Shown here piece by piece: positions 56,985 to 64,000 of a stretch of DNA of 64,000 nt (the stretch's first letter is position 1; the number at the start of each line of letters is the position of its first letter). The DNA comes from Zygnema cylindricum (Eukaryota; Streptophyta; Zygnematophyceae; Zygnematales; Zygnemataceae), in contig JBBHKE010000303.1 in assembly GCA_037447655.1 (NCBI GenBank), forward strand, positions 417,168 to 481,167, written 5' to 3'. Under the pieces are notes generated by a model, which did no database searches, was not told the DNA's origin, and worked only from the letters and a program-made list of their open reading frames with translations. The position numbers and the translations under genes are program-made.

Positions 56985-58256
56985 GAAAAATATATTTCCT
57001 AGTTATCTATTATAGACGCCACTCTAAGTCTATATACTTGTTGCAATCACTGAGATTTGGGCAGCCAAGGAACAAGAATCAGGATGAGTTTTTGACAAAT
57101 TTGGGATATGTCCAAATCACTTCGGATCATTCCATCTATCTCTTTGAGGATGAAGAAGGTATAATTTTCATTGTAATGTATGTTGATGATTCGCTTGTTT
57201 TAGGTAAATCAATGGAGAAATTTAATGGATTGAAAAGGGATCTAAAGAGTAGATTTTAAATGAAATATTTGGGGAAGCAAAATATATCTTCGAAATTCGG
57301 ATGGAGAGGGATAGATAGAAGAAAATAATTAGACTAACTAAGAAAGGCAATCGAAAACATGCTTGAAAAAATCTAAAAGGATAAAACATAGAAGAAAATA
57401 ATTAGAATAACTAAGAAAGGCAATCGAAAACATGCTTGAAAAAATTTAAAAGGATAAAGCAAATAGTCGACTCCAATGGATTTAAAGAAAGGAAATGAGG
57501 GGAGTTAAGAAAGGGGAGTCGTGGTCTTGGATGATGAGTTAGGACCGGAGGAAAGAGAGTTTATGCAAAATATTATGTACAGACAAGTTGTCAGTAGCTT
57601 GATCTATTTTATGAACAGTACCCGTCCTGATACAACGGTAGCTATAGGAATATTAAGTAGGAATTTGAATGATCATAGGAAGAAAGATTAGGAAGCAGCC
57701 AAAAGGGTCACGCGGTACTTGATAAGAAAAAATAGATCTGTGGTTGCATTTGGGAGGGGGGGTAATACTGACATCAGCACTTAGAGTGATATCAGTTATA
57801 AGGATGCTCCAATGAGGAGGTGTACATTTAGGTAAGTGTTGTATGTTAGGAATAAGGCTTGTTGTTCGAGCAGTAAGCAACAAAAGGTGATTTCTCAGTC
57901 CACAGTGGAGACTGAGTGCATGGCCTCTTGTTCAACTATGAAATAATTAATGTGGGTGAAATCATTGCTTCAAGAACTTGGTTATTGAAAAATAGAGTGC
58001 AAAGAATGATTTTTTTGATAATCACGCTGTAATTGCAATAGCAACAAATCTAAAACATCACTTTAAAGAAAAACACAGGATATGAGATTAGGCTTTGTTA
58101 GAGAGAAGGTTGAGAATAAAATCATTAGTTTGGAATATAGACCAGAAAGGGAGATGGTAGCAAATATGATGAACAGACCCATGCCTTCTCCCAAATTGGC
58201 ATTTTGTAGGGAGAAGTGTGGACTGAAGCAAAAGATAGATAAGAAAATAAGGGGAG
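56985..58256 (+). pseudogene. Copia fragment G: RT C-terminal half and RNase H
   Basis: A short LTR start (TTGAAAAATATATTTCC ... CTTGTTGCAATCACTGAG, 56,985-57,052) is joined by deletion to RT at the position after the APRQW motif. RT keeps MYVDDSLVLGKS, then stops (TAA 57,256). About 74 bp (57,316-57,460) are tandemly duplicated. RNase H region: TAG before SDISYKDAPMRR at the same codon as in element B, then SSKQQKVISQSTVET. End MVANMMNRPMPSPK and polypurine tract at 58,243-58,256. Confidence 0.85.
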
Positions 58257-58904
58257 TGTTGAAAAATGTATTTTATATTTCTATCTTTTGTTCGACAGCC
58301 TGTGGTTTCATTTAAATCCTCATACTTGTCGCAGTCACTGAGGACTCAAAGAAAGCCATGGCTACCTTGGGTAGACAAGGAGATAGCGAAAGGGAGCAAG
58401 AGGCACAACCCCTTGCAAAAGATAGGCGGTCAGACCAAGATTTGATCCTAAGTCCTACAAGATGACCGCCATACAACATAGCCGTCCATCTTATCCGTTA
58501 CGTCTTGATGAAGAGTTACGTACATGGGGTATGATTTATATTTAAAAATGTATCACTTGACATATTCCATTTAACAGATTACGCAAAAAAACGAACACGA
58601 AATAAACCGGACCGCACAGAATATCAGACCGCACGAAATACACGAAACGACATTTAATTAAAACAGACGAAACCGAATGCCAACTTCAAAACAATCGACT
58701 CACACTGAAACCGATGCACTGGAGTGGTCATTTTGCGGTTTATGAGATAACGACGGTGGATGACACATCGAACAACATGAGTGGATGGCAGATATTATGG
58801 GGAGAGCAACCATGACTCAAGAATTGATTGGACTTAGCGAGACGCCCATACCGTACCATGGCTATAAAAGATGTAGAGCGGTATCGATACCCTCTTTATA
58901 AATC
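58257..58904 (+). repeat. 3' LTR of fragment G
   Basis: Starts TGTTGAAAAATGTATTTT. Has GACAGCCTGTGGT, CTTGTCGCAGTCACTGAGG, CCATGGCTACC and the reverse tRNA-like module (58,435-58,505). Its 3' boundary is unclear; from about 58,905 the sequence is an inverted LTR tail (TGTGACCTCCATTGG). Confidence 0.7.
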
Positions 58905-58985
58905 TGTGACCTCCATTGGTACACAAAATGTCCAACTTATATGAAGCCTCTAGGATAATATTTGCACTTTTGACTTTGGCAATGA
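58905..58985 (-). repeat. Inverted LTR tail fragment
   Basis: Resembles 47,752-47,830 on the minus strand (GACCTCCATTGG, GTCCAACTTATATGAAGC). About 80 bp. Confidence 0.5.
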
Positions 58986-58989
58986 ATAA

Positions 58990-59915
58990 GTGCTATTGGT
59001 TTTTGAAAGCTTAAGTCTCAGCAAATTTATAGGACGGTGGGAAAATAGATCTATAGGGACACGCTTCGTCACTTGAAGCACAATGAAAGTTTTAATGGTA
59101 CCGACACTAGTATTGTAACAGCGCAGCTGCGACGCAAATGGAACAAGCGCAGGTTTGGTTATTTTTGATATGGTCCGTACGGACCAACACAGTTGCTACG
59201 CAACAAGACAAACGCAGCTGCGGCTATTTTTAGTATGGGACAACGCAGCTGCGGCGAAGCTGCGAATATTTGAAAATGATCTGGAACAGGACTGCGCTGC
59301 TACGATTGAACAGAATCAAGTCAACAGACGAGATTCACAGATGATTTATTGACGGATGTCTTTACAACAACTGAGTGGACATATCCGTACAAACGTAACT
59401 AGCCGGCGGCGAGTATTTGTACAATCACTTAGTACAGATTCCCAGTAATGTGATTGTACAATGGTAAATTAGTTCTTGCGTGATTAGAAGTAATTCGATC
59501 TCAGTGGTAGTTTTGTGTTTTGGACATATCTCGTAGGAACACCTTTATCGGCGGTACAACATTATGTAATAGGACAACTAAAAGTAGATACTCACTAAGA
59601 GTATAAGAGTTAGGACTTAGAATGTTTTTGTATCCAGACTTCCAAGTAGTAAACTGCAAACAGTTTTTGGGAAACTTCTGAGAATTATATCTTGAGTGTT
59701 GTCGGGTCAACTTTGCTGAAACTTTAGGAGTTGTCAGTGTCTATGCAACTCTATATTTTGATAGAGTTTTGTGAGGTTAGGATGCTTTTATAATGTTTGT
59801 TGAGCACTTAAAAACAGTTGTTTCATAGAATTTTTGATAGCTTCTGAGAGTGTATCATGTCTACTTCTACTACTACTGCTGCTCCTCCACCTGCACCGGT
59901 GGTCGTAGAACAATT
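58990..59915 (+). repeat. 5' LTR of element D (left border uncertain)
   Basis: Its end (GTAGAACAATT) and parts such as GGGACACGC near 59,057 and GTCAACAGACGAGA near 59,321 match the solo LTR at 34,608-35,751. The gag ATG is at 59,857, within the LTR. No tRNA-like module was seen in this family. Confidence 0.65.
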
Positions 59916-60840
59916 GGTTATGGGCTTGTCATCAAGAATTCTTATCTTTTCAAGTGAAAAGTATGTTTACTAGGCGGATATGGTGGAGACACATTTTGAG
60001 AATGTCAATCTCTTAGACATATTGGATGGTTCTCTGGATGAATCTGATCCGTCATGGTTTAAGAAAAATACGCAAGCTCGTTCTATTCTGAAATTTTGTA
60101 TATTTGAGGACTTAGCTAAGTCTCGGATAAAAATGAAAAAAACAATTGATATATCTAGAGGTCTCTTAAAAATGATTATGAAAAAGCTAATGTTCAGGAA
60201 GAACTCCTATTGGCTTGAAAAATTTGGGACTATCAGTACACTGGCGGTACAATGGATGAATATTCTAACAACATTCGCATCCTTGTAGATGCACATGCTT
60301 GTGCAGGTGGGGAGTTTCCTCAGTTTCAATAGGCAGCGTTGCTCATGAGGGGTCTCCCTCGTAGTATGAAAGGACCATCTGATATGGTCAAACAGAAAGA
60401 TAAAGCTACCTAAACTTTATAGTTAGCCATCAATATTTTGCTAGAAGAGGAAGCTACATCTAATATTCTCAATGTTGAGCAGGTAGAGGCTTTTAATTCA
60501 GACCTTGAGAGGAAAGGATAGTTTAATCAGCAAAGAAATCAGTCTAATCAATTTAGACAGTTTAATCAGGGTGGGAATAGACAATCAAACAATGCATGTT
60601 TTTATTGTAGTGAGAAAGGTCATGGATACACATTTTGTCCTAAGCTTAAAAAAGCTAATGATACAGGTTTATATAGGACGGGATGGCAGCAAAGTCAATT
60701 TTACAAAAACTTCACGGGGTCTACACCTTCTGGAAATGCACTATTTTCAGCTGCTTCATCACTCCAGGATGAGACTTTGACATTTTCTAAGGAAGATGAA
60801 ACGGATCTATTCGCTATGGCGGCAGCAATGGAGGGCGCCT
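59857..60840 (+). pseudogene. Element D gag
   Basis: Starts MSTSTTTAAPPPAPVVVEQL, crosses the PBS, then SSEKYVY, TAG, ADMVETHFENVNLLDIL (copia-type gag). Frameshifts between 60,160 and 60,290. Resumes with AFNSDLERKG, TAG, FNQQRNQSNQF and the intact knuckle CFYCSEKGHGYTFC near 60,595-60,640. Many stops, mainly at Gln positions. Confidence 0.87.
59916..59925 (+). other. Primer-binding site of element D
   Basis: GGTTATGGGC, a 10-base match to the same internal initiator tRNA-Met segment used by element B, right after the LTR and inside the gag frame (QLVMGLSS). Confidence 0.6.
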
Positions 60841-62190
60841 AGGACCCTGGATGGATAATGGACACATGAGCGTCAGCCCACATGTACTGGAACAAAGCCA
60901 TTTTCAAAAATCTGAAAACAATGTCAGAGAAAAATATTTAATATGCTTGTGGAATGAGTGTTCAGACTCTTGTTGTGGGTGATGTGTCTTTCTAGTGGAT
61001 GTGGAAGGCAAAGCAATTGAAAGGACTCTTCACAATGTCTTATTTGTGCCTAACTTTAAGAAAAATCTGTTTTCTACGTCCTTGGTTGAGAGTAAGGGCT
61101 TTGAGGTTTATTTGAAAAATGGTAGGCAGGTTGTTAGCAAAAATGGCAAAGTCGCAGTTACAGGTACTAGAGATAATAGCAAGATGTACCGAATGGATAT
61201 GGCTAATACCAAGGAGAATGATTTTTCTGTATTCCGTTGTTTTGCATTCAGATGAGTTGTGGCATAAAAGATTAGGCCATGTAGACTATGATAGTTTGAG
61301 AAAAATGGTCATTGCTGGAAAAATAGAGGGTGTCTCAATCACAGATCAGCCGGTCAAAACATGTGATGGCTGCGCTTTGGGCAAAATCCACAGACTACCA
61401 CTTCCTAAAGAGATTGAGCATCAGTCCAGAAAACTTTTACAACAAATTCATTCGGATGTTTTTGGTCCTGCGAAGGTTCCATCTATCGGGGGAATGAAAT
61501 ATATGGTCACGTCCACAGATGATTTCTCCAGGTTTACAAAATTTTACTTCATGAAGGAGAAGGGTGAGGTGTTTGGTCACTTCAAACACTATAAAGCATG
61601 GGCTGAAAAACTTCATAGTTTATCTATTTTACAGATCAGATCGAACAATGGTGGTGAATATACTTCGAAAGAATTTGAAACCTTTTTACTCGAGCATGGC
61701 ATAAGTCATCTGTTGAGTGTTCCATATTCACCGGAATAGAATGGAGTGTCGTAAAGATTAAATAGAACTCTCACAGAGAGCTCGAGGTCGATGCTCGCAG
61801 ATAAAAGTGTGGATCCGAAATTTTGGGCTGAGGCTCTAAATTGTGCAGTTTATATTAAGAATAGGATAGAATAAAGATCCGTAGACTCTACTCCTTACGA
61901 GATCTGGACAGGTACCAAACCAGATGTTAGCCATTTCAAAGTCTTTGGTAGTAAATTTTTATCTTAGATACGTCTACGGACAGATAGAAAATGGAACCGA
62001 AGGATTACCAGGTATTTTGTTAGGATATGATGATCACTCAAAAGGTTACAGAGTCTTTGTGTTTTAGAGGCAGAACATAGTTGTAGCAAGGAATATCATT
62101 GTCAAAGATGAACAAGACTCTATATATTAATTTCAAATGACAGAGCAGTAAAAGCAGCAAAAAGTCCAAGAGTATGTCATTTTAGATTGC
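60841..62190 (+). pseudogene. Element D protease and integrase
   Basis: DPGWIMDT, TGA, ASAHMYWNKA (DTGAS lost), LHNVLFVPNFKKNLFS, then LWHKRLGHVDYDSLRKM, CDGCALGKIHRLPLP, IHSDVFGPAKVPS, TSTDDFSRFTKF, IRSNNGGEYTSKEF (second Asp replaced by Asn), PE, TAG, NGVS, TAA, RLNRTLTES, FWAEALNCAVYIKNR. At least two frameshifts near 60,990 and 61,250. Confidence 0.88.
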
Positions 62191-64000
62191 ATGCAAGAAA
62201 TTGTCTAGCAGGTGCAACAGTCTCCGGTGGTCACTCCGACGTCAAACTCTCTCCAACTTCATCAACAAGGTAAGTTCCAACCAGACCAACAACAGTCAAT
62301 GCACACGGATCGCAACCAGCGCAATGAGCTACACAATGATTGCAACTAGCGCAACCAGCGCAATCAGCGCAATGCACAGCATCCGACGATCTCAGCCTCA
62401 GAATTTTCGGGGGGAAGAAGATCTAGCAGCCGCCTGAAGAAAGCTCTCTCTTTGCCTTCTCGGCGGCCTCAAGGGAGGCCCTGACCATCCAAGAAGCCTT
62501 CTCATCAACATAGCGAAATCACTGGATCGAGGCAGCAAACGACGAAATGAAGTTGATCATGGAGGCCCAAACATGGGAGCTTGTGGAACTTCCTCCAGAC
62601 CGAAAGGCGATCGGCAACAAATGGGTATTCAAGGTGAAGTTAAACCGCGATAACACCATTGAAAGATATAAGGCCAGACTTGTGGCAAATGGTTATAATC
62701 AAAAAGAAGGAATCGATTTTGAAGAAACATTCTCTCCGGTTGTAAGATTTCTGACAGTTAGGATTTTGTTGTCTCTAGCTGCTACAGAGGATATGGTAAT
62801 ACATCAGATGGGATGTAAAGACAACATTTTTGCATGGAGAACTAGAGGAGACCTAATACATGCAGCAGCCTGAAAAGTATGCAGAACTAGGAAAAGAGCA
62901 CTTAGTATGCAAATTGCTAAAATCTCTATATGGCCTAAAACATGCCCCTAGACAATGGAATCTGAAGCTTGATGAATTCTTGACTAGCCTAAGATTTCAA
63001 AGGATAAGTTCTGATCACTATGTTTACTTTCTAAAGGGTGAAAACGGGATAGTGTATACAACAGTGTATGTAGATGATTTACTATTAATCAACAAATCAA
63101 TGGCTGAAATGAACAAAATCAAAATTGTTTTAAAGTCACGATTCAAGATGAAAGACCTCGGTGAGGCAAAATACATTTTTGGGTATTCAGGTAGAAAAGG
63201 ACAAAAATAAGAAAGTAATAAAATTGACTCAAAAAGAGGCTATTGGAAACATGTTAGATGAGTATGGAATGCGAGGGGCAAAAGGAGTTCTAACTTCAAT
63301 ATAATATCAACAGAAGTTAGAGGGAGAAGAGACACAACCAGGTGTCATTGTTACCGAGTATTTAGAGTCAGGGGAGAATGATTCTATGATTCAAATACCT
63401 TACAGACAGATAGTGGGAAGCTTAATATATTTCATGAACTGTACTCGTCTTGACATTGCTGCACCAATCGCGGTACTGAGCAGGAGTCTAAAGAATCCAA
63501 GAAAATCTGATTTTGATGTAGCAAAGAGAGTCTTAAAATATTTGGCATAGACAAAAGACCTCAAACTCACACTAGGCGGAAGCTGCTAACATGGAATGAT
63601 GCAAGCTATGGCGACATGCCAAGCCGGAAATCCACCACGGGATTCGTTTTGCAGATTGGGAACGGAACGTGCTGCTGGAGCAGCAAACTTTAAAAGGTTA
63701 CAACGCAGTCAACAATGGAGTCAAAATATATGGCAGCAAGATCGGCCCTCAAAGATCACTTATGGGTAAAATCCATGTTGCAAGAACTAGGATACATGCA
63801 GGTTGGGCCACAAGTGATCGGGTGTGATAACTAGGCTGCCATTACCATTGCTTCTAATCCAAGTCACCATTTCAAGAGTAATCACATGGATGTACGATTA
63901 CACTTTGTAAGAGAAAAAGTGTTCTCTAGGGTGATCAAATTATGCTATCTGCTAGATGCAATAATCGTTGCTGAAATGCTTACTAAAGCTCTTCCTGCTC
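62191..64000 (+). pseudogene. Element D linker, reverse transcriptase and RNase H (runs off window)
   Basis: A Gln/Asn-rich linker (RNQRNELHND, 62,310-62,370), ASEFSGGRRSSSRLKK, RT from MEAQTWELVELPP, RYKARLVANGYNQKEG, intact TVYVDDLLLINKS near 63,065, LGEAKYIFG with a frameshift, IPYRQIVGSLIYFMNCTR. RNase H: TWNDASYGDMPSRKST, QSTMESKYMA, GCDN, TAG, AAITIASNP, VAEMLTKALPA at the window edge. The 3' LTR lies beyond 64,000. Confidence 0.88.

Noticed and set aside
59857-64000. Reassigned genetic code (UAA/UAG = Gln) for the host
   Set aside because: Host gene exons contain no in-frame TAR and other elements have stops at Trp, Lys, Ser and Leu positions, so methylation-type decay explains the data better.

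Overview
The window is eukaryotic nuclear DNA, most likely from a streptophyte (land plant or charophyte alga); the species cannot be named from sequence alone. Supporting this: spliced genes with GT-AG introns; a secreted GH16 protein whose second domain carries the xyloglucan endotransglucosylase/hydrolase (XTH)-type DEIDFEWLG active site; many Ty1/copia LTR retrotransposons; and primer-binding sites that match, as I recall it, the anticodon arm of the plant initiator tRNA-Met. The DNA is AT-rich and mostly repetitive. There are no bacterial-type operons, rRNA genes or CRISPR arrays.

Two host genes can be assembled, both on the minus strand. (1) At 3,450-8,605, eight exons encode a predicted 650-residue protein: signal peptide, acidic linker, a helical N-terminal region, then two tandem GH16 domains. 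The repeats have matching exon lengths (101 and 191 bp in each) and matching intron phases. The first domain has lost two of the three catalytic acids. (2) At 18,263-25,391, a broken-up gene encodes a Siw14/OCA-like (PFA-DSP) phosphatase-like protein. Most exons have good splice sites, but I could not find the short exon expected to complete the catalytic loop.

The rest is transposon territory. Positions 1-13 kb and 25-31 kb hold TIR elements: two families with 3-bp TWA target duplications (family 1 near 760 bp, family 2 near 750 bp), Stowaway-like elements with TA duplications, a CGATA-rich TA element, a foldback element (29.5-30.6 kb) and a 4.4-kb inverted repeat (13.65-18.04 kb).

From 31.6 kb to the end copia-type elements dominate: element A (decayed, split by a solo LTR that itself carries a small TA element); an inverted LTR junction; minus-strand units C, E and F in tandem, sharing LTRs and retaining gag but lacking integrase and most of RT; solo LTRs; element B (49,153-55,465, both LTRs, perfect 5-bp TSD, inserted in a family 1 element); fragment G; and element D, which runs off the right end.

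Three features unify the copia elements: the primer-binding site matches an internal part of initiator tRNA-Met (as in Drosophila copia); the gag start codon lies inside the LTR so the PBS is translated; and, in all but the D family, the LTR contains a reverse-oriented tRNA-like module.
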